From Sepiola atlantica (lineage: Eukaryota > Mollusca > Cephalopoda > Sepiida > Sepiolidae), in contig OY744553.1 of assembly GCA_963556195.1 (NCBI GenBank), positions 5,891,480-5,955,479 on the forward strand: a stretch of DNA of 64,000 nt, in the 5' to 3' direction. The translations under genes and the position numbers were made by a program. This document shows, piece after piece, positions 8,820-19,480 of this stretch (position 1 is the first letter of the stretch; each line of letters starts with the position of its first letter). The notes under the pieces are model-generated. The model did no database searches and was not told the DNA's origin. It saw only the letters and a program-made list of their open reading frames with translations.

Positions 8820-9410
8820 GGTACACACATACATACACATACACTCAATACACATACACACACACACACTTAAATACACTCACTAACAGACACTTACATA
8901 CACTCACCGACACACTCTGACACTCACACACAGACATACACTCACACACACTCGATACACACATATCCTCACGCACACACTCACATATTTAATACACACC
9001 CACTTACATGCACTCACATGTTCACACATTCACACACACTTACAGACACTCACACACATATTCTCACATTTAATACACACTCAGATACACTCACACATAC
9101 ACAAGCACATACACTAACAAGCTGACACTTACACACACACTCACATATTTAATACACACACACACTTACAGACACTCACATGTTCACTCATTCACACACA
9201 CACTTACAGACACTCACACATTTAATACACACTCACATACATTCACACATTTAATACACACCCACACACACACACTTACAGACATTCACACATTTACTAC
9301 ACACACTTACAGACACTCACACACGTATTCTCACATTTAATACACACTCACACACACATACACTAACAAGCTGACACTTACAGACACACACACACTCACA
9401 CTGGTTCAGT
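8820..9410. repeat. CA-rich minisatellite-like tract
   Basis: Degenerate ACAC/TCACAC/TTTAATACACAC motifs over about 590 bp; blocks such as CACATTTAATACACAC and CTAACAAGCTGACACTTAC recur at irregular intervals. Confidence 0.9.
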
Positions 9411-9469
9411 CTATCTGTCAGTTATGCACCACTTTTACTTTTGCCTTCTTTTTATAAGTCCTAAAGAGT

Positions 9470-10045
9470 CAGCACTTGCCAAGGCCAAAAGGCTACTCGA
9501 GGATAATCCGTGAGGATTGGTAACGATGGTTGAAACTGGGCAGAATTGGATTATTTAAGAGGATGGCTTGACCGCAATTTTTTAAACATTGGACTTGAAA
9601 ACGACCATGTTGTAGCCAGCTAGGTAACAGCCCCGTGATATTGTGTTCTACACACGGGTAGTTCTTGGAAAGAAACTTTGCTCATGGAAGTTCCGTTTAG
9701 TTTTAGGTACACAGAAAAAACAAAGGAAAATTATTTATAGTGGTTGTAGCTAGACAAGTTTTTGTGGTGAATGATTTACATGGGGGAGGGATCATAGATC
9801 GGATCTCATTTGAGCACATACCATGAAAACAACGATAGAGTAGAGAAAGACTAGCAACTTTTCTTCCGTGAGAAAGAGGCTGCAGGGAAGAGACGAGATC
9901 ATCACCCCCACTAGATTTCGAAGTCGGTTTTGTACTCTGTCAAGGCAGGAAAGAGTCATCTGAGGGGCACCTCCCCAGATGTGGTAACAGTACCTCCCCA
10001 TCTTAAGACGTATTTGACTCTTATACAGGTAGACGATTGCATCAG
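9470..10045 (-). pseudogene. LINE family B reverse transcriptase C-terminus, copy 1
   Basis: Minus-strand translation gives CYHIWGGAPQ, then SLFLTEEKLLVFLYSI and NGTSMSKVSFQELPV in shifting frames. That order (a Y-C-x-H-I-W-x-G block, then an RRDVASLSLLY-like block, then the HEHSFFPRT-like block) is the C-terminal extension of the non-LTR retrotransposon proteins seen throughout the window. Multiple frameshifts and stops make it dead. The 3' boundary lies near 9480-9500 at a GCCAAAAGGCTACTCGAGGA segment shared with the copies ending near 15605, 40990 and 45845. Confidence 0.75.
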
Positions 10046-10077
10046 GAGTAGTGTTGGGACGATTAATTGAAGTTGGG

Positions 10078-10541
10078 AATCGGAAAAATCAGAAATTTTT
10101 GAGGAATCGGAAAAATCAGAAATTTTTGAGGAATCGGAAAAATCAGAAAAATTTTAACCTAATTTCCGATTCCAAAAACTATTCTTTATGAAAAAAAAAC
10201 CTTAATTTTACATCGCTGGTAAAATGATAAATATTTATTGTTTTTAAATTAAAATATTTATTGTTTTTAAACTACTAGTAAAATTACATCTATACATAAA
10301 TTTTTTTTTTACACGAGTAAAATAAATTTACATTGTATTTTTATGTTATTATAACATCGAAATCGGAAAATTTGTGCCTAATTTCCAATTCCAAAAACGA
10401 TTCTTTAAAAAAAAAAAAAAAACTTAATTTTCCATCGCTGATACTAATGGTAAAATGATAAATATTTATTGTTTTTAAACTACTAGTAAAATTACATCTA
10501 TACATTATAATAACATAAAAATACAATGTAAATTTATTTTA
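10078..10541. repeat. 27-bp tandem triplet and duplicated 180-bp AT-rich segment
   Basis: GAATCGGAAAAATCAGAAA recurs about three times at 10078-10150. Then GGTAAAATGATAAATATTTA and ACTACTAGTAAAATTACATC occur at about 10217-10295 and again at 10448-10500. CATTGTATTTTTATGTTATT at 10331-10352 is inverted at 10508-10530. This looks like two copies of one element, partly head to head. Confidence 0.75.
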
Positions 10542-10679
10542 CTTGTGTAAAAAAATAAATTTAAAAAAATGAAAAATCGACTTTTGTTCAGATCTTCAGC
10601 ATTGGCAAACCTGACAAAAGGTGGCCAAAAGTATGAAAAAAAAAAAAAAATTTAAACATTTAGTGAATTTAAAGATTTT

Positions 10680-11181
10680 CACGGCTCTGTGTGAGAACAC
10701 ACTTTGACATCAGTTCTTCTTTGATTCTGAGTTTCCATGTCTGTATACTGGTTGTAAAAAGAAATATCAAAAGATGTAAAAGATGGATGGGGATGGAGAT
10801 AGAATGCAATAAAATCGAAGACTAATAATAAAACTGGTTCAACTGAGAAACACTTGAATGTCATCCCAATTTTTAGCATAGTTCACCCCAAACAAGGCAG
10901 GCCGCTACTATAGACATAAGGAGCTTCTGAGAATTAGGGTGAAAGTTTTGGGGGTCATCCTATGTTGGGAGCTGTGCAGCGAGATGTCTGTTTACATTAG
11001 TTTTAAATTTCTGCATGTCGGTATAGTCGGGAAAACAGGGAACAGGGAGGGAGTTTCAAAGGGTGAGCAGCTCAAAGAAAGAAGCTATTGGAGTAGAAGG
11101 CTCTCCGGCATCTGGGGACCTCAACAGTGAATGGATGGGATTTAGCTTGTTGTCGAGTTGGTCTAGTGTATTTACGTGGAG

Positions 11182-11218
<37 letters not shown>

Positions 11219-11360
11219 GGGTCAGTTTTTCTTTGGTTTTGAGTTTCCTGTCTGTTAACTGGTTGTAAAAAAATATATATAAAATATATAAAAAGGTGGA
11301 TGGGGTGGAGATAGAGGCAATAAAATCACCGACTAATAATAAAAAGTATTTTTGGTTATT
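10680..11360. repeat. Two diverged copies of a dispersed repeat, with (ACT)n between
   Basis: GTCTGT..ACTGGTTGTAAAAA and GGATGGGG.TGGAGATAGA-type blocks occur at 10740-10835 and again at 11248-11345. A perfect (ACT)n array lies at about 11181-11218. The function is unknown. Confidence 0.65.
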
Positions 11361-11459
11361 AAAATTATTGAAACAGTTTTGACAGTTCAGTTCATTTTTT
11401 TCCACTGACACAAAGACAAATACACAAACTATGAAAAAATATGGTGAAAATTTGCCAAC

Positions 11460-12170
11460 CAACTTAAAAATGTAAGTGCGCGTTTAAAAAAAAAAAAAAA
11501 AAACTATTTTAAAGGAATTTAAAATGAGTTTTATGTTTTTATTAATTTTTGTTTCATATTTACTCTTATATTTCCATGCAATATAGAAGTAGATTCTTTT
11601 ACTATATAAAAACTTATTATCATTATTTTTATTGTTATTATTGTTATTATTAATGTAGCTTCTTTTACTATATAAAAACTTATTCTACTTTTTTAGGCAA
11701 TTACATGTGAACACCTTGAAAAACTTAGCGGGGGGGGGGGGGAGAGAAATCAATTATTCACGAATTTATAGAGGGGGATCAGTTTAACGTGAAATGATCC
11801 TCCATTTCTGGGCCATTCTCACGTTTTAGGGCAGTTAATAAAATAAATTAGCTATGGGAGATAAATTCTGTACGTTTTTTAGGGTGAGGGGTTACCAACT
11901 GTTTGAAGCGATTATGTGTGGTTTTATGACCTTTCCTGTCAGAGTTGGGGTTAGTGGTAGAAAAGATTCTATGAACAGTCCTAGAAATTTTAAATGGCCC
12001 GGAAACGAGGATCATTTTATGTTAAATTTATATACGAAACTGATCCGTAACTCTAAATTTGAGAATAATTAATTTTTTTTTCCCTCCAAGTTTTTCAGTG
12101 TGTTCACATGTGATCCCCTCAAAAAGTAGAATCTCATTCTGGAGGTGAGTGATTTAGGGTTAGGGTGTTA
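11460..12170. other. Intergenic DNA
   Basis: Contains poly-A, a duplicated TTCTTTTACTATATAAAAACT segment (11595 and 11660) and poly-G at 11731-11741. An open stretch at 11854-12072 (72 residues) has no recognisable domain or splice context. Confidence 0.35.
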
Positions 12171-12179
12171 TTAATTATG

Positions 12180-12590
12180 TGTCATTCTATTTACTCTCTC
12201 TTTCTCTTCTCTCTTTCTCTTCTCTTTTTCACACTCTCTTTCTCTTCTCTTTTTCCCTTTTTTTCTCTTCTCTCTTCTTTTTTTCTCTTCTCTCTTTCTC
12301 TTCTCTCTTTTTCTCTTCTCTTTCTCTTCTCTCTTTTTCTCTTCTTTCTTTCTCTTCTCTCTTTCATTCTTTCTCTTTTCTCTTTCATTCTTTCTCTTCT
12401 CTCTTTCATTCTCTTTCTCTTCTCTCTTTCATTCTCTTTCTCTTCTCTTTTTTACTTTCTCTCTCTTTTCTCTTGCAATTTCTCACTCTTTTCTCTTTCG
12501 CAATTTCTCACTCTTTTCTCTTTCGCAATTTCTCACTCTTTTCTCTCTCCTTCTCTCTCTCTCCTACTCTACCTTTCTCTCTTAAAGGCA
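12180..12590. repeat. CTTTCTCTT-type polypyrimidine minisatellite
   Basis: Irregular TTTCTCTTCTCT units. The long open frames across it encode only Ser/Leu/Phe and are artefacts of composition. Confidence 0.95.
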
Positions 12591-12682
12591 ACGAAAGAAA
12601 GGAAGGAAAAGAAGCGAAAAGGACATCAAGACCCTCTTTCCCTCTTTTTAAGCGACAGGTTCATATTAATTGCTCTGTAATC

Positions 12683-12800
12683 TAAGGTCATTATTTAAAA
12701 TGGCATCATTTTAAAAATTATCCGAGGCGGATAAATTATATTTTGAAAGAAATTAAATCGAAATACATTTTTTTGTTCTGAATGTGAACATGGACCAATG
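12683..12800 (-). repeat. Dispersed repeat shared with 15360-15480
   Basis: ATGGCATCATTT, GAAATTAAATCGAAATACAT and AACATGGACCAATG align with the block at 15370-15470, which belongs to a copy ending in the CCGGGCAACGCCGGG...CTAGT motif. Likely the same element type. Confidence 0.55.
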
Positions 12801-12939
12801 TTCCAAAAATCAAAAAAAAAAAAAGTTAAAAAAAAACAACGCTTAAATTTGGTCAAACAGTTTTTTCTTTCTTTCTTTTTCCTCTTTTCTTTCTATCATA
12901 TTGAACCAGTTAAAAGAGGGAGTGGAGGGGGAGAGAAAA

Positions 12940-13020
12940 TGTTTACGTACTTTTTTTTTAACTCTTCTATTTTGATGTACATCCCCTCGGGCGACGTCTG
13001 CTAGCCCTTCTAGTTTTAAA
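12940..13020 (+). repeat. Helitron-like 3' terminus motif, copy 3
   Basis: TTTTAACTCTTCTATTTTGA, then CCTCGGGCGACGTCTGCTAG and CTAGT. The lead-in matches 42105-42125, which ends in the same way, so these two belong to one subfamily. Confidence 0.45.
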
Positions 13021-13373
13021 TCGATCATTCAATCAATCAATCAATAAAATAAACGAAAGAATGTCTAGTGTGTTTACCCCAAAACAAACAAGAAAAATAA
13101 AAACGAATGCACGAAGCCATTCTTCTATCAAATAAAATAAAAAGCTATTGAAATGCATGGGTGGGGGGGGCTTAAATATAAGACAAGAAAAAAAATATCT
13201 TTAAACTTTGCTTAATTTGTTTTAACTTTTCAACCTTTTTTAATAAAACGAAACAGAAAAAAAACTTAATTTTTCAACATCGTTTCATTTTACTGTTGCC
13301 ATTTTTATTTTCGTTTTGGTGTAATTTTTCATGTTTCAATTTTTATTTTAAAACCATCGCTTCAGATTGTTTT

Positions 13374-14095
13374 CTCTTTTTATCCTTGATTCAGTTTTCT
13401 CTTTTTTTCCTTGATTCAGTTTTCTCTTTTTTTTCTCGATTCAGTTTTCTCTTTTTTTTCCTTGATTCAGTTTTCTCTTTTTTTCCTTGATTCAGTTTTC
13501 TCTTTTTTTCCTTGATTCAGTTTTCTCTTTTTTTCCTTGATTCAGTTTTCTCTTTTTTTCCTTGATTCAGTTTTCTCTTTTTTTCCTCGATTCAGTTTTC
13601 TCTTTTTTTCTTCGATTCAGTTTTCTCCTTTTTTTCCTTGATTCAGTTTTCTCCTTTTTTTCCTTGATTCAGTTTTCTCTTTTTTTCCTTGATTCAGTTT
13701 TCTCTTTTTTTCCTTGATTCAGTTTTCTCTTTTTTTCCTCGATTCAGTTTTCTCCTTTTTTTCCTCGATTCAGTTTTCTCCTTTTTTTCCTCGATTCAGT
13801 TTTCTCCTTTTTTTCCTTGATTCAGTTTTCTCCTTTTTTTCCTTGATTCAGTTTTCTCCTTTTTTTCCTTGATTCAGTTTTCTCTGTTTTTCCTTGATTC
13901 AGTTTTCTCTTTTTTTCCTTGATTCAGTTTTCTCTTTTTTTCCTCGATTCAGTTTTCTCCTTTTTTTCCTCGATTCAGTTTCCCCTTTTTTTCCTTGATT
14001 CAGTTTTCCCCTTTTTTTCCTTGATTCAGTTTTCCCCTTTTTTTCCTTGATTCAGTTTCCCCCTTTTTTTTCCTTGATTCAGTTTTCCCCTTTCT
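13374..14095. repeat. 25-bp polypyrimidine minisatellite
   Basis: About 28 head-to-tail units of TTGATTCAGTTTTCTC followed by a T-rich stretch and CC. Unit variants form blocks: TTGATTC against CTCGATTC, and TCTCTTTTTTT against TCTCCTTTTTTT then TCCCC toward the right. Each unit contains TTGATTCAG, close to a splice acceptor on the plus strand. There are no non-repeated spacers. Confidence 0.95.
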
Positions 14096-14309
14096 TTCGT
14101 TGTTTCTTTTTCATTCCATTCATTGCTTCTTTTTTTTTTCTTCATTTTTCTCTTTTTTCCTTCATTCATTGTTTCTTTTTTTGTATATACAGAGTTACTT
14201 CTCTTTGTTTGGAAACCAAAAAATAATATTTTGGAATATAAAAAAAAAACAAAAAAAAACGGCATAGTTTAAAATTATTAAAAAAAAACAAAAAGTAACA
14301 AATTTCCAC

Positions 14310-14350
14310 TAAAAACACTACCGGGCAACGCCGCGTCGGGACTATTTTTT
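14310..14350 (+). repeat. GC-hairpin terminus motif, copy 4
   Basis: ACCGGGCAACGCCGCGTCGGG followed by ACTAT. It faces copy 5 at 15175 on the opposite strand. Confidence 0.4.
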
Positions 14351-14359
14351 TCCCCCTGT

Positions 14360-15010
14360 CAGTTTTTGTTAACTTTTTAATTTTCCTTCTTTTAAATTTT
14401 CTTTCTTTCTATCTTTTTCTTTAATTTTCTCCGTATTTCTGTTTATCATTTTAGTCATTTTCTTTTTTTTCTTTTTTCCTTTTCTTCTTTTTTTTATTCA
14501 GTATTTTTCTTTTGTTTTCCTTTCTTTTTTCTCTTTTCCTTTTCTGTTTCTTTTTCTTCATTCGTCATTTTCATTTTTATTTTCATTCGTTTCAATTTTT
14601 GTTTCGCCTTTCATTTGTTTTTTGTTAATCCTTTCTTTCTTTGCCAATCATTTTAATTATTTTTTTTTTAGTTTCTTTCTCTTCGTTCATTTTTCATATT
14701 CTGTCTTTCATTTTATCATCTCAAATTCCTTTTTTTTCTTTTTCGTTTCTTTCATTTTTATCTCCCCCTCCCTCCTCCTTCTCCTCCCCTTCTCCTCCTT
14801 CTCTCTTTATCTTTCATCTGGCGCTACTCCATCTTATCGTATCAATCTATCCTTGGCGATATCTCATTCTTCGATCATATCACCCGTGACTCACACAACC
14901 TGGGAGATCATCCAAAAAGATATCCTCCCCCTCCTCCTCCTTCCCCTCTTCCTCCTCATTCTCATCTGTTTACTCTGCTTTTCGAACACCGACAAAAGCC
15001 CGCCCCCCCC
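14360..15010. repeat. T/C-rich tract
   Basis: Degenerate TTTCTTTT and CTCCTCCTCC runs. The open frames here reflect composition. Confidence 0.85.
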
Positions 15011-15171
15011 CTAAAAAATAAAGACCCGAAGGGGACTCTCATTAGGGAACAATGGTTAATATCGCCACAATTTTTTTTTGGTTCCCCCCCCCTTTCTTTC
15101 CGAGATGAATTTTACTCACAATTCTCTGCGATACTCATACGCGGATGACTGTATATATTACAAATCATTTT

Positions 15172-15480
15172 TTTACTAGCTGACCCTGCCCGGCGTTGCC
15201 CGGTACTATATTTACTTGCAATTCGTTTAGCTTTTCAGGTTTCTTTTTAAACTTTGCCGTTTGTTTTGGAGTTTTTTTCTCTCCATTTTTCAAAGTATAT
15301 TTTTGTTCCAATGGAAGGGAAATAACTCTGTATGGACGAATACAGAGTTACGTCATCTTTTTTTTTTAAGATGGCATTCATTTCAAAATAATTTTGACCT
15401 AAATAAAATAATTTCTGGAATAAATTAAATCGAATTATATTTTCTTCTTCATAACAACATGGTGCAACGATCCACAAGAA
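15172..15480 (-). mobile_element. Helitron-like element fragment, copy 5
   Basis: On the minus strand it ends ACCGGGCAACGCCGGG, CAGGGTCAGCTAG, then T. The upstream 260 bp match 12683-12800 in part and contain a short inverted pair CTCTGTAT..ATACAGAG (15330-15350). The 5' end is not seen. Confidence 0.45.
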
Positions 15481-15589
15481 AAAAAATGTACAAACCAAAA
15501 TCAAATATTGATTTTGTAGGACAAAAGCTATCGATGACAAAGAAACTGACTTTACTTTATATATTAAATTGTTTTTTTGTTTTTTATCT

Positions 15590-16100
15590 TACCAGTCACC
15601 AGTTATCAAGGCCAAAATCACTCGAGGATAAGGGTTGAAGAGATGGATGAATTGTCAGTTGAATGATGAAGAATGTTATGAGAGGATTGAAACTGATTAA
15701 GGGAATTAACAAAATCGGAAAGAAACTATGTTCATGGAAATTCTTAGGCACATGGATGAAGAAAGGAATGTTCCTTGCTGTTATGGTAGGAACACGAGTT
15801 CTTTCTGCAAATGTCTTACCAGAAGGAACCAGAGATTGGATCTCAGCTGAGCACCATTCTATGAAAATGGCGATAGAGTAGAGAAAGACTAGCAACGTCT
15901 CTTCTGTGAGAAAGGGGTCTTTAAAGTATGAAGTCGATTTTGTACTCTGTGAAGGCAAGGTGTGTACATCAGAATGCTTAAGAGCTGCTCTAACATCTCT
16001 TGGAGACAGCTCCCCACAAGGGAGCAACTGTACGTACACCTTCCGTCAGATCTCAGCCTTGATCAGAAAGGATGAAATAATCAGCGATGTTCTTTAGTGT
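15590..16100 (-). pseudogene. LINE family B C-terminus, copy 2
   Basis: The minus strand has a 147-residue open stretch containing FLTEETLLVFLYSIAIF, GKTFAERTRVPTITARNIPF and NFHEHSFFP, the C-terminal order of family B. It lacks the catalytic domain and starts within a frameshifted segment. The segment at 15960-16075 is repeated at 16420-16540. Confidence 0.72.
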
Positions 16101-16103
16101 ATG

Positions 16104-16375
16104 CAAAGAAAGTGGACCTTGGGTTTACTTTCTGAAAGCTCGTAACTCTCGCTTCCCTTATTTTGTCCTTTAGTCCTCACATTCCGTGAACGATGTTTCT
16201 GACAAATGGGGAAGAATTGCTGTTTTTTGGGTCAGAATTCATCCATCTAACACTTATCGTTGGCTAGTTTTTGACCATGAGCAAGTATTTTTCTTTTTTT
16301 AGCTGCTTACATCAAGTGGCTTCATGCTTTGTCTGGAGCGATTTCTTAAAAATAAATAAACAAACAAAAAAATAA
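16104..16375 (+). mobile_element. SINE-like family D, copy 2
   Basis: It shares the body with 3131-3325 (TAACTCTCGCTTCCCTTATT, TTAGTCCTCACATTCC, TAACACTTATCGTTGGCTAG) and ends in the LINE tail CATCAAGTGGCTTCATGC, then AAAAATAAATAAAC. Confidence 0.68.
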
Positions 16376-16394
16376 ACGGGGATGTAGTTCACCA

Positions 16395-16819
16395 AAGGAT
16401 TAGAGAAGAAAATTGATGGTGTGTACATCAGAATGCTGAGAGCTGCGCTTAACATTTTCTGGAGACAGTGGCCCACAAGAGAGCAACTCTACGGACATCT
16501 TTGTCGGACTTCAGCCTTGATCAGAGGAAGAATAACCAGATTTGCTCGAGGGTTAAAGATTAAATCATCAGCGTGGATGGCAAAACAGGGATGTAGCTCA
16601 GTGGGTAGACCGCACAGAACTTACATCAAACAAGAAGACTTAATGCACCTCTGAAGACCTACCTGCTGCGATGTAGGAAAGAGCGAGATGGCGTGAGAGT
16701 CAGGATGGATCTCTGACACTACCACCACGAGATGCTGATGTCAAGTCAAGAAAAGTGCTCTAAACGGCACCTACATAGACGTGGCAGCAAATATCCATCT
16801 TTAGGCTGTATCTGACTAG
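16395..16819 (-). pseudogene. LINE family B fragment, copy 3
   Basis: CATCAGAATGCTGAGAGCTG to GATCAGAGGAAGAATAACC parallels 15965-16070. Further right, GAAAAGTGCTCTAAACGGCA and GACGTGGCAGCA match the HIWGGA-coding segment in antisense. Noncoding between. Confidence 0.55.
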
Positions 16820-17166
16820 TATTTATTTACTCCACTCCAGGAGTTAGGCACAAGGCCAGTTTTATTTTACTCCCACAAGTAAGATGTGACCCAAGGTCGG
16901 ATCGGGAAAGTGGGGTTTGAAAAGTCGGTGCCTGAGAGGTGAGCACTCCCGTCGGCATTCCCCGGTAGGGGCGCTTCAGGCAGTAAGCAATAAACTTACT
17001 CCTCCCCAAAGAGGGGAGGCGAAGCCTGGGAGGGTGGACCTTCTAGAACTGCACAGGACAGACCCATAGACCGGCATAAATCAAGCTCCGAAGGCCAAGA
17101 CAATACCAGTCTATGGACTGCAGTATCTATCGGAACAGATACTACACTTTGATCTTAGCCAAAAGG
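16820..17166 (-). mobile_element. U2-headed SINE type A, copy 3
   Basis: On the minus strand it starts CCTTTTGGCTAAGATC, AAAGTGTAGTATCTGTTCC (U2 from about nucleotide 13) and ends with the AACTCCTGGAGTGGAGTAAA tail. An internal deletion removes the GACCATCAAAAATTGCC block present in copy 4. No clear target duplication: the left flank is LINE B sequence but the right flank is not its continuation, so the site has been rearranged. Confidence 0.88.
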
Positions 17167-17179
17167 GTTTGCGGGAACC

Positions 17180-17400
17180 AAGTAGGGAAGAAGTGGGGGA
17201 ACCTCGTGGGTGAGCTCTCTCCCTTCAGGCACCGAACTGCATGCCCGAATCATCTTAGACGGCGACGTTGGGGAAGGACTGACAACAAGGGTCGGAGATT
17301 CAGTCGTCGACGGAGAGCTTGAGTTAGGGCTCAATCCATACAGCCGCAGCGCAGAATACAGCGATGGCAGTCATTTTTTTTATTATCTCCCTTGTTTGTG
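17180..17400 (+). other. GC/CpG-rich unrecognised segment
   Basis: It is clearly richer in CG than its neighbours, with a 69-residue and a 72-residue open stretch in two frames (17113-17322, 17210-17428). A CTCTCTCCCTTCAG acceptor-like site precedes GCACCGAACTG near 17228. No family was recognised. It may be an old coding repeat or a small exon. Confidence 0.25.
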
Positions 17401-17647
17401 CTGTTTGTGGTTTGCAAGGATTCCTTAAATCGTTTATCAGGCTGCGACCCACGATACTATGTTCTATCTGTGTTTAATTTTGAGTCAATCATTAAAAAAA
17501 AATTGACACATAAAGTCCCATCCGCAGGGAAACCTTTCTCCGCTATCTCAGCATGGGTTTGATCTTATCGCGTGGAAAGTGAACGAGAAATTTAAAAAAA
17601 AAAAAAAAAAATGTATCACTTTTTGCATGTTAAAAGTCTTGATTCTT

Positions 17648-17680
<33 letters not shown>

Positions 17681-18175
17681 TAACTACCCTTGGGGTGTTC
17701 AAGGACTGTATCAAGCCAGGAGTCCTAAAGCCCGTTCATAACAGCCTGAAAGTTCTAGAAAGAACATAGATGAAACCCCTTTTTTTCTTTGTCTTTTTCC
17801 ACTCCCCTTTCCATTTTTTAGATTTAAAAAAAAAATGACATCTGAAATCAGCATTTAGGTTGAAGTCTAATTGAAATTCTCGAAAGGGTCGGGACTTTTT
17901 ATACTGATCATCTGTCTGGTTTTGGCTGAAGTGAACTTGGGAGCCAAGGGGCCTCGGTTGGGAACCTTTCACAAGACAATGGGTTAGTATTTCATTTCTT
18001 TTGAAAGCGCATTTTCATCACTAAATGTGTAGATTGAATGGATGCATCCAATAAGTGAAGGGGTGGGATTTTGCTGATTCGAGGGTTGGTTGTGTAGATG
18101 GAATGGATTAAAAAAAAAAAATTTTTTTCTTTTTTAACTTAAAAAAATATTTTTTTGGATATTATCTAAGATGAA
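17400..18175. other. No supported gene
   Basis: AT-rich with a poly-A at 17594-17611 and a 28-bp poly-T near 17652-17679. Nothing recognisable. Confidence 0.4.
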
Positions 18176-18179
18176 GAGA

Positions 18180-18400
18180 CTAGTGGTTGATACTCCATCC
18201 ATGGGCGAATGGTGGGTTTGTAGAGATATAGGATACTGGCAGGTATGAGAAGTTTTCTAACGCGGTAGAGAGAGAGCCCACCTTTATTGCAGCAGACTTG
18301 GCACTTATATGGATGTTGTTCCAATTCATGTGACCTGTGAATGTTGTGCCGAGGAGTTTGAATGTTGGACTCTCGGGTAGGGTACTATCAAACATGGCAA
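18180..18400 (-). pseudogene. LINE reverse transcriptase fragment (post-palm)
   Basis: The minus-strand open stretch reads SPTFKLLGTTFTGHMNWNNI, then AKSAAIKVGSLSTALENFSY, matching the FKLLGLTF...W..YI..IAKSAARKVG block that follows the catalytic palm in these LINEs (compare 35480-35600 on the plus strand). The next block (ILYLYKSTIRP) is present only as SYISTNPPFAHGWS. Truncated at both ends. Confidence 0.72.
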
Positions 18401-18739
18401 TCGGTGGTCTTTAAGTTTTCTTATAATTGTTAAAAAAAAAATGGAGATTTGTCTTAGTAGCCCTAAATTTAACCATCCATTTTGTGGCCCCTTCCCGCTA
18501 TGAACTTATTTTGGATGCATCCAAATCTAATAAGAGGCTCTCTTCGTTAAGTTTGAAATATTGTTTTCTCTGCTGCGTTGTACGTTTTCTCTGGCGTGTC
18601 GGTTTGAAGAAGCATTTTCTCTAACGTGTCATGCAACGTAATGTTTTCTCTACAGATAAGAGTTATCTCCCCATATTTATTTATTTTTAAAATTATTTGA
18701 CCACGAATAGACAATTATTTTAAAGAGATTTTCATTAAT

Positions 18740-18768
18740 ACACACACACAGACACACACACACACATA

Positions 18769-18821
<53 letters not shown>

Positions 18822-18822
18822 C
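18740..18822. repeat. (CA)n followed by (TA)n microsatellite
   Basis: CACACACA at 18742-18766, then ATATATGTGTATATATA through 18822. Confidence 0.95.
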
Positions 18823-18884
18823 CCTCTTGGTCCATCGTTAGCCAACATTTTTGAGAGTTACCGAGACGAAAACGCCAAGCGTTA

Positions 18885-19275
18885 ATGGAAGACTTGCAAA
18901 CGATAATATAAGACGAATAAATTCAAAGAAAAAATACATAGATAAAAAGATAAAAACCGAACAAACTGTAGAGTGGGGTGGATGGAGGGTGTCAAATGAA
19001 CCATTTTCAATCAAATGTGTAGAAAGAAAAAAAATTAGGGGTGGGGGGGGGGGATTTTGTCAATGTTTTCTTTTTTATTTGTTTCGCTGTTTTCCTTTTT
19101 TTTTCTTCTTGCTGAGAAAGAAAAATTGGTTAGGGTTTAGTGTTAGAGCTCCTGTTAGGGTTAGGGTTCTCGTTTTTAGCAATAGCCAAGCCCTGCATTC
19201 AAACTGCCAAGCTCTAACTGGAAGACTGGCAGACGATAATATAAGACGAATAAATTCAAAGAAAAAATACATAGA
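18885..19275. repeat. Direct repeat pair of about 60 bp with telomere-like TTAGGG motif
   Basis: GACGATAATATAAGACGAAT and AAATTCAAAGAAAAAATACA occur at about 18895-18950 and 19220-19277. Between them, 19128-19168 contains TTAGGGTTTAG, TTAGGGTTAGGG on the plus strand. Confidence 0.8.
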
Positions 19276-19480
19276 TTAAAATCATTTTTTTGGAGGAGGG
19301 GGATTTTGTCAATGTTTTTATAAGATAAAAGAAAGAAAAAATGATATTATTCCGTCAGTTCTCGGGCGCTTCCGCGACATGCCCGATCGTTGTCGACGCG
19401 AAGTCACGGAAATCAGGCGCGTCATCTATAACAGTACCCTTAATTATTCTTCATTCTTTTACTTATGTTTTTTTTTTTTC

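Noticed and set aside
12165..12685. Open frames of about 170 residues on the plus strand
   Set aside because: Polypyrimidine minisatellite; same artefact on all frames.
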